Assembly: GCF_007115095.1 (NCBI RefSeq) | Contig: NZ_SULH01000011.1 | Location: 55,380 to 119,379, forward strand | DNA from: Levilactobacillus enshiensis | GTDB lineage: Bacteria > Bacillota > Bacilli > Lactobacillales > Lactobacillaceae | Length of the DNA: 64,000 nucleotides | Direction: 5' to 3' | Shown here: positions 8,847-17,878 of the stretch, one piece after another | Numbering within the stretch: the first letter of the stretch is position 1 | Layout of the letters: every line of letters starts with the position of its first letter | The notes under the pieces: generated by a model | Seen by the model: only the letters and a program-made list of their open reading frames with translations | The model's database searches: none | What the model was told of the DNA's origin: nothing | Made by a program: the position numbers and the translations under genes

Positions 8847-10248
8847 TTTGCAGCGGGTGTTCGGGTTCAGTACATTTCGAACCGGTCAGGTAGAAGCACT
8901 GACGGCATTGGAGCAAGGACAGGATACACTCGCCATTTTACCGACTGGTGCGGGGAAAACCCTGATCTACCAGTTATATGGGTATCGCCATGCAGGGTGT
9001 GTGCTCGTGATTTCGCCCCTACTGTCCCTGATGAATGATCAGGTCGCTCGGATGCGGGTCAATGGGTTTCGACGCTCAGCAGCCATTACATCGCTGACGA
9101 GTTACGTAGAGCGTCAAGAGATCTTACGTCACCTGGGAGACTATCAGTTTCTGTTTCTGTCGCCGGAGATGCTGGCACAACCGCAGATGCTGGCGCAGAT
9201 TCAGCAGTTACAACTCAGCTTACTGGTGATCGATGAAGCCCATTGTATTGTGCAATGGGGGCCAGACTTTCGTCCAGAGTACTTATTATTAGGTGCGATT
9301 CGGACAAAATTACACCAACCGTTGACCCTGATGCTGACGGCAACTGCTGGAAAGACAACTCGGCATGAAATTGCCAAACAGTTACGGACGACGCCGCAAG
9401 TTATCTCTGAATCGGTGAATCGGCCCAATATTTTCTTAGACGTGGAGAATGTGGCCGATGAACCAGAAAAACAGGCCCGTCTGAAAAGTTTGGTCGGTCA
9501 ATTACAACAACCTGGGGTCGTGTACTTTTCTAGCAAGCAGCAGGCAACGGATACGGCGCTGTGGCTACATCAGGAGACGGGGGTGCGGGCAGCGGCTTAT
9601 CATGCTGGCCTGGATAGTGAGGATCGGTTTAAGATTCAACAGCAATTTATGGCTGGGCAGCTGGACGTCATTTGTGCGACCAGTGCGTTTGGCATGGGAA
9701 TCGATAAGAATAATGTGCGTTACGTGATTCATTATCACTTGCCTGCCGACCTAGAGAGCTATGCGCAGGAAATCGGTCGTGCCGGTCGGGATGGCAACCC
9801 CAGTGTGGCGATATTGCTCTATGCACCCGGGGATGAACAATTACCGTTGGCTCTGGGACAATCCAATCGACCGGATGAGACAACGATTCAACGATACTAT
9901 GCGCACCCACAGCAATTTTCGGCGGAGGATCCGGTGATTCAGCTACTGGCATTTTACCGACAACATGGTATCAGTGAGGCTGCCGTAACCCAGATGTTTA
10001 CGGGGCGTGAGCGAGAGCGTAACCGTGCCTTGGCTCAGATGATGGCGTATGCACGGGAAACGCATTGCTTACGGGAGCGCTGGTTAGCGGCTTTTGATGA
10101 GCAGAGTCCCGAGCACACGGTGGCGTGCTGCTCACCGGTAAATGTTCCCTTAGATTTAACGGCATTGAACTTAAAGCGTGAGCAACGCGCCACAACGGCG
10201 GAGCCGCAACGTGAGGATTGGATCACCCGGTTACAGCAATTATTTTAA
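8824..10248 (+). CDS. recQ: RecQ-family ATP-dependent DNA helicase (short form)
   Basis: RecQ helicases unwind branched DNA in 3'-5' direction during recombination and fork repair. All core motifs are visible: Walker A LPTGAGKT near residues 39-46, DEAH at 137-140, LTATAG near 171, and the motif V-VI region ATSAFGMGIDKNNVRYVIHY with QEIGRAGRDG. At 474 residues it is the short RecS-like form: the C-terminal part has a few Cys (CCSPVN) but I see no full zinc-binding RQC module and no HRDC domain. It overlaps the upstream HTH gene. A GGGGGA run before the ATG pair at 8824/8827 serves as ribosome binding site. Confidence 0.9.
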   Translation: MMESLTSSLQRVFGFSTFRTGQVEALTALEQGQDTLAILPTGAGKTLIYQLYGYRHAGCVLVISPLLSLMNDQVARMRVNGFRRSAAITSLTSYVERQEILRHLGDYQFLFLSPEMLAQPQMLAQIQQLQLSLLVIDEAHCIVQWGPDFRPEYLLLGAIRTKLHQPLTLMLTATAGKTTRHEIAKQLRTTPQVISESVNRPNIFLDVENVADEPEKQARLKSLVGQLQQPGVVYFSSKQQATDTALWLHQETGVRAAAYHAGLDSEDRFKIQQQFMAGQLDVICATSAFGMGIDKNNVRYVIHYHLPADLESYAQEIGRAGRDGNPSVAILLYAPGDEQLPLALGQSNRPDETTIQRYYAHPQQFSAEDPVIQLLAFYRQHGISEAAVTQMFTGRERERNRALAQMMAYARETHCLRERWLAAFDEQSPEHTVACCSPVNVPLDLTALNLKREQRATTAEPQREDWITRLQQLF

Positions 10249-10260
10249 GTGGGGACCTAG

Positions 10261-10289
10261 TTGACACATTAATTTAGTTGATTGATAAT
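10261..10289 (+). promoter_or_regulatory. Promoter before the LysM protein gene
   Basis: TTGACA (10261-10266) and GATAAT (10284-10289) are spaced by exactly 17 bp. A downstream imperfect dyad, GCGATATC (10308-10315) with GGTATCGC (10329-10336), may be an operator or a leader hairpin; its role is unknown. Confidence 0.7.
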
Positions 10290-10391
10290 GCAAAAAGGCC
10301 TTTCATAGCGATATCTTAAGGAAATATGGGTATCGCAAAATCTGTAATAATGATACAATTACAGTCGAAGATTTTTCAGGGAGGTTAGATG

Positions 10392-10997
10392 ATGAGTCAA
10401 AAGCGTGACGATCAAACGTCGAAGGAGCAAGAATCCCATCCTTGGGATCAATCGTTTGCCGATGATCGAGACGATCAGGGAAACCTGTCGCGAACGAAAA
10501 TGCGGCGACAAAATCATAGCAATACCATGGTGACGGTCATTCTGGTTGCCATTATCGTTGTGATTGCGGCGGCCTCGTTGGTCTACGGTCTGGCACGCCA
10601 GAGCGCGGTTAACCGGCCCCAGAACACAGAAAATGTGGCTGCTGGTTCGTCGAGTTCTTCACACAAGGACAAGACAGCCAAGAGTTCTAAGAGTAGCAAA
10701 AAGGCTAAGTCCAGTAGCAAAAAGAAATCAACAACTTCAACCACAACTGCTAGTTCGGTTTCACACACTAGCAGTTCTTCTGCTACCACCGATGAGTCAA
10801 CGACGTCACAGTCAAGTAGCTCAAGCAAGAGTAGCAGTAGTTCCGTTTCAGGTGCCAAATACGCGACGGTTGAGTCTGGTCAGGGTGTTTACCGGGTTGC
10901 CACTAATGCGGGGATCTCTGTGCAGAAATTATTGGAATTAAACGGCCTTTCTTCCGGGGCTTCATTACAACCCGGGCAGAAATTACGGGTTCGTTAA
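10392..10997 (+). CDS. Membrane-anchored LysM-domain protein
   Basis: The 201-residue product has a charged cytoplasmic N-terminus, one membrane segment at about residues 46-68 (VTVILVAIIVVIAAASLVYG), a long Ser/Lys/Thr-rich linker (about 80-150) and a C-terminal LysM domain (YATVESGQGVYRVATNAGIS then LLELNGLSSGASLQPGQKL). LysM binds peptidoglycan, so the protein probably tethers membrane to wall. It resembles YpbE of Bacillus, which lies in the same recQ-like neighbourhood. The low-complexity linker uses AGT/AGC-type Ser codons unlike its neighbours. AGGGAGG lies 7 bases before the ATG at 10392; an ATG at 10389 is adjacent. Confidence 0.82.
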   Translation: MSQKRDDQTSKEQESHPWDQSFADDRDDQGNLSRTKMRRQNHSNTMVTVILVAIIVVIAAASLVYGLARQSAVNRPQNTENVAAGSSSSSHKDKTAKSSKSSKKAKSSSKKKSTTSTTTASSVSHTSSSSATTDESTTSQSSSSSKSSSSSVSGAKYATVESGQGVYRVATNAGISVQKLLELNGLSSGASLQPGQKLRVR

Positions 10998-11023
10998 ACT
11001 TTATTTGATAGGAGTTTGGCTTT

Positions 11024-11704
11024 ATGGAGAAACAAGGGTTACAAGTTGCGATTGATGGTCCTGCTTCGGCCGGTAAAAGCACGGTCGCCAAGATTGTTGC
11101 GCAACGTTTTCATTACATCTATTGTGACACCGGTGCCATGTATCGGGCAATTACTTGGAAAGTCTTACAAGCTGGTGTGGCTTTGGATGATGAACCGGCC
11201 GTTAAGCAACTGCTGGATCAGATAACGATTCGCTTTGAGCCGGGGACACCCGTACAAAAAGTGTTTGTGGATGATACAGAAGTGACTTTGGCAATTCGCC
11301 AACCGGACGTCACTAACTCGGTTTCAGCCGTTTCGGCACTGCCAGCGATTCGTCAGGAATTGACTGAACGTCAACGACAAATTGCTGAGGCCGGTGGCAT
11401 CGTGATGGACGGCCGAGATATCGGGTCGACCGTCTTGCCACATGCCCAGGTCAAGATTTTCTTGGTCGCCAGTGTTGATGAACGGGCACAACGGCGCTTG
11501 AAGGACAATGCCGCTAAGGGAATTGATACCCCACTGGCAACCTTGAAACATGAAATCGAAGAACGGGACCGAAAAGATTCGACCCGGAAGGTTTCTCCAT
11601 TGACCCAAGCAGCCGACGCGATTCGCTTAGATACAACGTCTATGAGTATCGAACAGGTGGCTGATAAAATCGCTGAAACCATTCAAGAAAAAGAATCCCT
11701 ATAG
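11024..11704 (+). CDS. cmk: Cytidylate kinase
   Basis: Cmk phosphorylates CMP and dCMP to the diphosphates with ATP, in the pyrimidine salvage pathway. The P-loop AIDGPASAGKST is at the N-terminus, the NMP-binding segment DTGAMYRAITW follows, and the conserved VMDGRDIGSTVLPHAQVKIFL and ERDRKDSTRKVSPL segments complete the active site. The 226-residue length is usual. It lies directly upstream of rpsA, an arrangement widespread in bacteria. Confidence 0.97.
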   Translation: MEKQGLQVAIDGPASAGKSTVAKIVAQRFHYIYCDTGAMYRAITWKVLQAGVALDDEPAVKQLLDQITIRFEPGTPVQKVFVDDTEVTLAIRQPDVTNSVSAVSALPAIRQELTERQRQIAEAGGIVMDGRDIGSTVLPHAQVKIFLVASVDERAQRRLKDNAAKGIDTPLATLKHEIEERDRKDSTRKVSPLTQAADAIRLDTTSMSIEQVADKIAETIQEKESL

Positions 11705-11783
11705 AAATGGGCTTTTTACTAGCTTTTACGGACACAATCGGCTAGAATAGTATATAGAGTTGTCGCAAGGAGGAAAAATTCGC

Positions 11784-13088
11784 ATGAGTGAAAATGGCAC
11801 GAGTCAAAACAATGAAAATAACGATCTGTTAGATGCTTTAAACAGCATCGACACCGTTAAAGTTGGTGACGTTGTTAAGGGTGAAGTCTTAGCAATCGAT
11901 GATGACCAACAAGCAATCGTTGGTATTGCTGATACTGGCGTTGAAGGGGTTGTTCCAAAGAAGGAACTTTCCACGAAACCAGTAGATGATATTAATTCTG
12001 TAATTAAAGTCGGGGACGTTATGGACCTCGTCGTAATTTCTCGTATTGGTACCGATAAGGAAGGCGGCAGTTACTTACTGTCACAACGTCGTTTGGAGGC
12101 CCGTAAGGTTTGGGACGACATCCAAAAGGAATTCGAAGCAGGTCATACGTTAACTGCACCCGTTACCCAAGTGGTTAAGGGTGGGTTAGTTGTTGATGCC
12201 GGTGTGCGTGGATTCGTTCCTGCATCCATGGTATCCGACCACTTCGTTGAAGATCTTTCTCAATTCAAGGGTCAAACGCTTGAATTCAAGATCGTTGAAA
12301 TCGAACCTAGCGAAAACCGTCTGATCTTGTCTCACCGTGCACTTGTTGAAAAAGAACGGGCTGCACAAAAGGCTGAAATCATGGCTAAGTTAACTGCTGG
12401 CGATATTGTCGAAGGTAAAGTTGCTCGTTTGACCAACTTCGGTGCCTTTGTTGACCTTGGTGGTGTTGATGGTTTGGTTCACGTTTCAGAAATCGCCTTT
12501 GAACGGGTTGAAAAGCCTAGCGATGTCTTGAAGGTGGGTCAAGAAGTTAAGGTTAAGGTCTTATCTGTAGACCCAGACCGCGACCGGATTTCTCTTTCCA
12601 TCAAGCAAACCTTACCAGAACCTTGGGACGGGATTGAAGACAAAGCCCCTCAAGGTAGCGTCTTAGATGGTACGGTTAAGCGTCTGACTAGCTTCGGTGC
12701 CTTTGTGGAAGTCTTCCCTGGCGTTGAAGGTTTAGTTCACATTTCCCAAATTTCTCACCAACACATCGCAACGCCTGCTGACGTTTTGAAGGTTGGTCAA
12801 GAAATCAAGGTTAAGGTCTTGGACGTTCGTCCTGACGACCACCGCTTGGCATTGTCCATCAAGGCCTTGGAAGAAAAGCCACAATCTGGTGACGAAGCTT
12901 CCGAAAGCCACAGTAACAATAACCGGAGCCGGAGCAACAATGGCGGTAACAACAACCGTCGTCGTAACAACCGGAACTCTGCTGAAACTTCAACGGCTAA
13001 CGCCCCAGAAGAAAGCACCGGTTTCTCTTTAGGTGACCTCATTGGGGACAGCTTGAAGAAAGATATGGAAGATAACGAAAACAACTAA
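11784..13088 (+). CDS. rpsA: 30S ribosomal protein S1 homologue with four S1 domains
   Basis: The protein has four consecutive S1 RNA-binding domains, at about residues 25-95, 112-180, 198-268 and 283-355. The third and fourth are the clearest (GKVARLTNFGAFVDLGG and GTVKRLTSFGAFVEVFPG). This four-domain form is typical of Firmicutes, shorter than the six-domain proteobacterial S1, and its function in translation initiation is correspondingly less certain. The C-terminal tail is Asn/Arg-rich (SNNNRSRSNNGGNNNRRRNN). The ATG at 11784 has AAGGAGG 10 bases upstream; an alternative TTG-like start at 11760 precedes that site and is rejected. Confidence 0.95.
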   Translation: MSENGTSQNNENNDLLDALNSIDTVKVGDVVKGEVLAIDDDQQAIVGIADTGVEGVVPKKELSTKPVDDINSVIKVGDVMDLVVISRIGTDKEGGSYLLSQRRLEARKVWDDIQKEFEAGHTLTAPVTQVVKGGLVVDAGVRGFVPASMVSDHFVEDLSQFKGQTLEFKIVEIEPSENRLILSHRALVEKERAAQKAEIMAKLTAGDIVEGKVARLTNFGAFVDLGGVDGLVHVSEIAFERVEKPSDVLKVGQEVKVKVLSVDPDRDRISLSIKQTLPEPWDGIEDKAPQGSVLDGTVKRLTSFGAFVEVFPGVEGLVHISQISHQHIATPADVLKVGQEIKVKVLDVRPDDHRLALSIKALEEKPQSGDEASESHSNNNRSRSNNGGNNNRRRNNRNSAETSTANAPEESTGFSLGDLIGDSLKKDMEDNENN

Positions 13089-13104
13089 TACGTTTGGTTG
13101 AAGA

Positions 13105-13149
13105 GGGTTTAGAGCGGAACTTTGTTGGTTTCGTTCTGAGCCCCCTTTT
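13105..13149 (+). terminator. Intrinsic terminator of rpsA
   Basis: A 16-bp stem (GGGTTTAGAGCGGAAC with GTTTCGTTCTGAGCCC, several G-U pairs) is followed by CCTTTTC, 16 bases after the rpsA stop. Confidence 0.85.
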
Positions 13150-13194
13150 CATGTCAACAGACGTTTTGCTTAAAAGTTAAAGGAGGGATTTGTA

Positions 13195-14502
13195 GTGGCA
13201 TTTCCAGTAGTTGCCATTGTCGGCCGACCTAACGTTGGGAAATCGACCCTGTTCAACCGGATCGCCGGCGAACGGATCTCCATCGTGGAAGATACACCGG
13301 GGGTTACCCGGGACCGAATCTATACCCGTGCTGAATGGCTCGGAACTGAATTTCGGATGATCGATACCGGGGGGATTGACCTCGGTGATGAACCATTTTT
13401 GACACAAATTACGCAACAAGCCGAAATCGCGATTGAAGAAGCCGATGTGATTGTCTTCATCGTTAGTGCTCCTGAGGGGGTTACCGACGCTGATGAAAAG
13501 GTTGCTAAGATCTTATACCGTGCGGACAAGCCAGTCTTGCTAGCCGTCAATAAGGCTGACAATCCGGATGTTAGAGAGTCAATCTATGACTTCTATTCAC
13601 TCGGCTTTGGCGATCCATACCCCGTTTCTGGGGTCCACGGGTTGGGCTTAGGAGACTTACTAGACGCCGTTGTGAAGGAATTTCCTGACGATGACGGTGC
13701 GCCTAAGGACGACACGATTCGTTTCAGTCTAATTGGTCGCCCGAACGTGGGAAAATCATCATTGGTTAACGCCATTCTTGGTGAAGACCGCGTGATTGTT
13801 TCTAACATTGCTGGGACCACCCGTGATGCCGTCGACACTAAGTTCACCGCGGATGATACCAAGTTTACGATGGTCGATACGGCCGGAATTCGTAAACGGG
13901 GGAAAGTCTACGAAAATACGGAACGTTACAGCGTCATGCGTGCGATGCGCGCCATTGACGATTCAGATGTTGTGTTAGTCGTGTTGAATGCCGAAGAAGG
14001 GATTCGCGAACAGGATAAACGGGTCGCTGGCTATGCCCATGAGGCGGGTCGCGGAATCATTATCCTAGTTAATAAGTGGGATACCTTGAAGAAGGATAAT
14101 CACACGTTGACTGATTTCCAGAATCTGATTCGGTTAGAGTTCCAATACCTGAGTTATGCACCAATCATCTTTGTCTCAGCAAAGACGGGGCAACGGTTGG
14201 AACAATTGCCGGACATGATTAAGCGCGTGTCTGAGAACCACAATAAGCGGGTTCAATCCGCAACGTTAAACGACGTGATCATGGATGCGATTGCCCTGAA
14301 CCCAACGCCATCCGACAACGGCAAACGGCTGCGAGTTTACTACGCAACACAAGTGGCCGTGGCGCCACCGACCTTCGTGGTCTTTGTCAACGATCCTAAA
14401 ATGATGCACTTCTCCTACGAGCGATTCCTTGAGAATCAAATTCGGGAACACTTCGATTTCGAGGGGACCCCAATTCATCTGATTGAGCGTGCGCGGAAGT
14501 AA
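13195..14502 (+). CDS. der: Ribosome biogenesis GTPase Der (EngA)
   Basis: Der is an essential double-GTPase needed for maturation of the 50S subunit. Two GTPase domains are seen in tandem: the first P-loop GRPNVGKST near residue 10 with DTPGV and NKAD, the second GRPNVGKSS near residue 182 with DTAGI and NKWD, followed by the KH-like C-terminal domain that ends [14 protein letters not shown]. The 435-residue length is normal. The start is GTG at 13195, seven bases after AGGAGGG. The gene stands between the rpsA terminator and hup. Confidence 0.97.
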   Translation: MAFPVVAIVGRPNVGKSTLFNRIAGERISIVEDTPGVTRDRIYTRAEWLGTEFRMIDTGGIDLGDEPFLTQITQQAEIAIEEADVIVFIVSAPEGVTDADEKVAKILYRADKPVLLAVNKADNPDVRESIYDFYSLGFGDPYPVSGVHGLGLGDLLDAVVKEFPDDDGAPKDDTIRFSLIGRPNVGKSSLVNAILGEDRVIVSNIAGTTRDAVDTKFTADDTKFTMVDTAGIRKRGKVYENTERYSVMRAMRAIDDSDVVLVVLNAEEGIREQDKRVAGYAHEAGRGIIILVNKWDTLKKDNHTLTDFQNLIRLEFQYLSYAPIIFVSAKTGQRLEQLPDMIKRVSENHNKRVQSATLNDVIMDAIALNPTPSDNGKRLRVYYATQVAVAPPTFVVFVNDPKMMHFSYERFLENQIREHFDFEGTPIHLIERARK

Positions 14503-14600
14503 TTTAGGTGCGTGGGACCAGCTTTGGGAACGATTTTAGGCGTTTTTTCACCAAAATCAGTAATTCTTTTAGGATAATTACTAAAAAGTACCGTTATCCC

Positions 14601-14629
14601 TTGTCATATAAGGCTTCCTGTGCTATCTT
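14601..14629 (+). promoter_or_regulatory. Probable hup promoter with extended -10
   Basis: TTGTCA (14601-14606) and TATCTT (14624-14629) are 17 bp apart and the -10 is preceded by TGC. Transcription would start near 14636, giving a leader of about 105 bases before hup. Confidence 0.6.
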
Positions 14630-14639
14630 TGATAAAGAA

Positions 14640-14711
14640 ATGATGCGGTTGACCGTATTTGTTTCATCATTTTTGGACCACTCAAAAATGATCACTAGAT
14701 GGCATTCATCT
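14640..14711 (+). other. Structured 5' leader of hup with alternative hairpins
   Basis: Three pairings are visible. ATGATG (14640-14645) can pair with CATCAT (14665-14670), enclosing a small CGGT/ACCG hairpin. ATCATTTTTG (14666-14675) pairs perfectly with CAAAAATGAT (14683-14692) around a 7-base loop. AGATG (14697-14701) pairs with CATCT (14707-14711). The first two share ATCAT and exclude each other. No T-run follows, so these are not ordinary terminators; a role in mRNA stability or HU translation is inference. Confidence 0.55.
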
Positions 14712-14740
14712 AATCTTCTGTTCAGGAGGTGAATTCAAAC

Positions 14741-15016
14741 ATGGCAAACAAAGCACAATTGGTTAGCGACGTTGCAACTGCAACTGGTTTAACTAAAAAG
14801 GACGCAACGGCTGCAGTTGACGCAGTCTTCGATTCTGTCCAAGCAACGTTAGCTAAAGGCGAAAAGGTTCAACTGATCGGCTTTGGTAACTTTGAAGTAC
14901 GTGAACGTGCAGCTCGTAAGGGCCGTAACCCACAAACTGGACAAGAAATCCAAATCCCTGCAAGCAAAGTACCTGCATTCAAGCCAGGTAAAGCTTTAAA
15001 GGATGCTGTTAAATAA
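14741..15016 (+). CDS. hup: DNA-binding protein HU
   Basis: HU is the small, abundant dimeric nucleoid protein that bends DNA. The 91-residue sequence shows the full family pattern: [30 protein letters not shown], the signature [22 protein letters not shown] and the flexible beta-arm with [19 protein letters not shown]. The ATG at 14741 lies 8 bases after the strong AGGAGGTGA. The gene has its own promoter, a structured leader and a terminator, so it is monocistronic, as expected for a highly expressed protein. Confidence 0.98.
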   Translation: MANKAQLVSDVATATGLTKKDATAAVDAVFDSVQATLAKGEKVQLIGFGNFEVRERAARKGRNPQTGQEIQIPASKVPAFKPGKALKDAVK

Positions 15017-15038
15017 TTATTTATTTAACGCGTAAAGA

Positions 15039-15071
15039 AGTCAGAACGGCGTATGCCGGGCTGGCTTTTTT
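15039..15071 (+). terminator. Intrinsic terminator of hup
   Basis: AGTCAG / CTGGCT and CGGC / GCCG pair around GTAT with a small AA/GG internal loop, followed by six T. Confidence 0.8.
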
Positions 15072-15402
15072 GGTATATGCAAAAGGTTGAAAACAGTTAT
15101 CGTGCTTGATAGCCCAGAATTGGAGGTTAAGCTGGGCCTCACCATTCTCTCAATGCCATGGGCTACAGCTGGTTCCTATGGCGACAGCCGCAGGTCACGT
15201 TTTGGTAAAGCAAACGGATTTCTGTAGTTCCACCTCGGCTGGACAATTTATGCTGAATGGCTAAAAATAAGTCAAAATAGCAGTATTTCGGGCAAAAATC
15301 TTGTAAACTAGAATGGTTGCGCAATAAGTTGTGACCAGTAGTTAGCCGCCAGTATCATTTAGCGGTTAACCGCAATCGGAAAATGATAATTGGAGGCGGG
15401 TT
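15072..15402 (+). other. Gene-free 331-bp interval with several hairpins; possible small RNA or leader
   Basis: No credible ORF is present. Stems seen on the + strand are CCCAG/CTGGG near 15112-15137, GCCATGGG (15155-15162) with CCTATGGC (15175-15182), CAGCCG-c-AGGT (15185-15195) with ACCT-CGGCTG (15232-15241), and, just before the TPR gene, ATCATTT...AAATGAT enclosing GCGGTTAACCGC. A -10-like TAGAAT lies at 15309-15314. This could hold a structured RNA plus the TPR leader. I recognise no Rfam family. Confidence 0.4.
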
Positions 15403-16662
15403 ATGAGTTACGCAGAAACGGCATTGGACCTATTAGAGAAGGGTCAACTTGAAGAATTTAAGAAGCAGTACGCTCTGTCCCTGCGACACGACGACGATGA
15501 TACGCTGTTTAGTCTAGCCGAAGAGCTCTACTCGTTAGGTTTTTTGAATCAATCCCGGCGAATTTACGAAAAATTACTAAAAAAATACCCAACTGAAGAT
15601 GAATTAAGGACAAATTTAGCCGATATTGCCATCGATGAAGATAAAAATGATGAGGCCTTGACCTATTTGAACGAAGTCAGTCCCGAGTCATCGGCTTACG
15701 TTCAAGCCTTGATGGTGGCTGCGGATCTTTACCAAACGCAGGAACTTTTTGAAGTCAGCGAACAGAAATTGTTAACGGCCAAGAAATTGGCCCCTGACGA
15801 GCCGGTCATCACGTTTGCCTTAGCGGAGCTCTATTTCACCATGCGTGAGTTTAGAAAGGCCATTCCGCTGTATTTAGACCTCATTACGGCCGGTACAACG
15901 GAACTCTCACGGGTCAACCTAGTCGAACGGCTGGGCGTTGCTTATGCGAATGCCGGGCGCTTTGAACAAGCCATTGGTTACCTCAAGCAGATTCATACGG
16001 GTGATATGACCCCCGATGTGAAATTTGAAACGGCCTTCACTTACCTGCAGCTGAAGGATCGGACCACGGCTATTCGTTTGTTCGGTGAGTTGAAGGACAG
16101 TGATGCCCATTACACCTCCTTGTATCCTTATCTGGGACAAGCCCTCGAAGAAGAGAACCGGTTAGCCGAAGCATTGACGACCTTGCAGGAGGGACTGGGA
16201 GTTGATCAGTACAACGAGAAGCTCTGGTTACAGGCGGCTCACGTGGCTACTAAGCTCGATGACGAGGAATTGGCTGAGAAGTACCTAAAGAAGGGTCACG
16301 AGCTCGACAGTGACGATTTAGGCGCTGTTATTCAACTCAGCAATCTGTACGTCAAGCAGGAGCGTTGGGACGAAAACGAAGCCTTAGCGAAACCATACGT
16401 GAAGGCGGAAGACGCGGATCCCCAATTATACTGGAACTTAGCCGTCACGGCTGAACATCAGGAAGAATATGACTTGGCACGCCAGTATTACGATGCGGCC
16501 CAGCCGTTCTTTATGGATCAGGCGGACTTCCTGAAGCCGGCCATCTACTTCTACCGGGAAGAAGGGGCCAGTGAAACAGTTGTGAAGCTGTTACACGCTT
16601 ATTTGAAGGTCGTTCCAGACGATGCGGAAATGGCATTGATGTTGGAAGGCTACCAAGATTAA
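15403..16662 (+). CDS. Tetratricopeptide repeat protein
   Basis: This 419-residue cytoplasmic protein is built from helical-pair repeats of the TPR type. Repeats such as YTQ-like DLYQTQELFEVSEQKLLTAKKLAPDEP, ALAELYFTMREFRKAIPLYLDL and AYANAGRFEQAIGYLKQIH show the W/L-G/A-Y-A-F-A-P pattern. There is no signal peptide or membrane segment. It is a protein-protein scaffold of unknown partner, a conserved type near hup in lactobacilli. Ribosome binding site TGGAGG lies 9 bases before the ATG. It is followed by its own terminator. Confidence 0.85.
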   Translation: MSYAETALDLLEKGQLEEFKKQYALSLRHDDDDTLFSLAEELYSLGFLNQSRRIYEKLLKKYPTEDELRTNLADIAIDEDKNDEALTYLNEVSPESSAYVQALMVAADLYQTQELFEVSEQKLLTAKKLAPDEPVITFALAELYFTMREFRKAIPLYLDLITAGTTELSRVNLVERLGVAYANAGRFEQAIGYLKQIHTGDMTPDVKFETAFTYLQLKDRTTAIRLFGELKDSDAHYTSLYPYLGQALEEENRLAEALTTLQEGLGVDQYNEKLWLQAAHVATKLDDEELAEKYLKKGHELDSDDLGAVIQLSNLYVKQERWDENEALAKPYVKAEDADPQLYWNLAVTAEHQEEYDLARQYYDAAQPFFMDQADFLKPAIYFYREEGASETVVKLLHAYLKVVPDDAEMALMLEGYQD

Positions 16663-16672
16663 AAAAACGACG

Positions 16673-16704
16673 AAAAGGGCGACTCACTGGAGTTGCTCTT
16701 TTTA
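16673..16704 (+). terminator. Intrinsic terminator of the TPR gene
   Basis: A 12-bp stem AAAGGGCGACTC / GAGTTGCTCTTT with loop ACTG is followed by T-rich sequence. Confidence 0.82.
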
Positions 16705-16744
16705 TATAGTTAACACACAAAAATTACTTTAACTTATAAACATC

Positions 16745-16775
16745 AAAAAAAGCAACCGCCAAACCCGCGGTTGCA
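16745..16775 (-). terminator. Intrinsic terminator of the YitT gene
   Basis: On the - strand, GCAACCGC / GCGGTTGC around a 7-base loop is followed by seven T, just after the YitT stop. Confidence 0.88.
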
Positions 16776-16785
16776 AACCCAGCCA

Positions 16786-17676
16786 CTAACGCTTTAGTTT
16801 CCCCAGCCAACCTTTTTTAGGGACAGAGAAGGTAAATCCTTCGCCCAGCGCCTCATTCACGTTGATCACCGAAACAAACGCACGCGGATCGTTACGCTGA
16901 ATAATTTGCCGCAAGCGGTGGAGTTCGCTCGGCGCAACAACTACGTAGATCATCTTACGTGCTTGATGGGAGTAACCACCTTCACCGTCAATCAGACTAA
17001 CGCCACGACCCAATTCATCCATGATATTGTCCGTAATTTCTTGATGATGATCTGACACCACAATGATTCCTCGTGCCGCATACGCACCTTCCTGCGTAAA
17101 GTTCACAATGCGGGCGAAGATGTACGAGTAGATCAACGTGTAGGCCATGTGTTGAATATCAATGTAGACCAAAGAGAATAAGAGAACCACGACATCTAGG
17201 TAGAGCAGGGTTCGTCCCATGGGCACACCGCGAAACCGTTCAAAGATTCGTGCGATAATATCAGTTCCACCAGTCGTCCCACCATAACGGTAGAGGAGAC
17301 CAGAACCGAAACCACCGATGACACCGGCACCTAACGCCGACAGCAAAAGGTCACTGTGTAGTTGAATGACGATCGGTACACGTTGCCAGATCCATAGGAA
17401 TAAGGACAGCATAATCGTCCCGTAGATCGTATAGATCAATGATTGCCGACCTAAAAAGCGCCACCCAATTAAAATTAAGGGAACGTTAATCAGAATCGTT
17501 GAATAGGCGGGGTCAATACCAAATAAAGCCCGTAAAATCAACGTTACCCCCGAAATGCCGCCATCCGCTAAGTGGTTGGCAATGTTAAAAAATACCAATC
17601 CGAAAGCAAACATGGCGCACCCAACACCAATCATAATCAAATCTAGCACATGAATTGACTCATCCTGTTGTGTCAT
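16786..17676 (-). CDS. YitT-family membrane protein with DUF2179 domain
   Basis: The protein has five to six hydrophobic segments in the first 200 residues (for example LDLIMIGVGCAMFAFGLVFFNIAN), with the family stretch GIDPAYSTILINVPLI and GSGLLYRYGGTTGGTDII, then a soluble C-terminal DUF2179 domain (GYSHQARKMIYVVVAPSELHRLRQII). The transported substrate, if any, is unknown. The chosen start is the ATG at 17676, eight bases after GGGAG; upstream TTG codons would precede that site. It is one of only three - strand genes in the first 45 kb. It is divergent from cca. Confidence 0.85.
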   Translation of the reverse strand: MTQQDESIHVLDLIMIGVGCAMFAFGLVFFNIANHLADGGISGVTLILRALFGIDPAYSTILINVPLILIGWRFLGRQSLIYTIYGTIMLSLFLWIWQRVPIVIQLHSDLLLSALGAGVIGGFGSGLLYRYGGTTGGTDIIARIFERFRGVPMGRTLLYLDVVVLLFSLVYIDIQHMAYTLIYSYIFARIVNFTQEGAYAARGIIVVSDHHQEITDNIMDELGRGVSLIDGEGGYSHQARKMIYVVVAPSELHRLRQIIQRNDPRAFVSVINVNEALGEGFTFSVPKKGWLGKLKR

Positions 17677-17878
17677 CTGCATCGCTCCCAACAAAAATCC
17701 TTATTTCATGATAGCACAGCCAATATAGAAACTGCTGAGAAACTGATTAGCGAATCGTGGTTTGAATTCAATTCTTGCGGCGAATCTGTTAGACTGGCAT
17801 ATAGAACCTTGTGACCACGTACATGTTGAACGCGGTGCAAGCACTGACAGAATTTAGCTGGCAGAAGGGTGAAAGATA

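Noticed and set aside
10308..10336. GCGATATC / GGTATCGC dyad as an operator of the LysM gene
   Set aside because: The dyad is imperfect and lies downstream of the promoter without a regulator candidate; mentioned only in the promoter entry.
14508..14732. ORF between der and hup
   Set aside because: It runs through the hup promoter and leader hairpins, has no ribosome binding site and no protein-like pattern.
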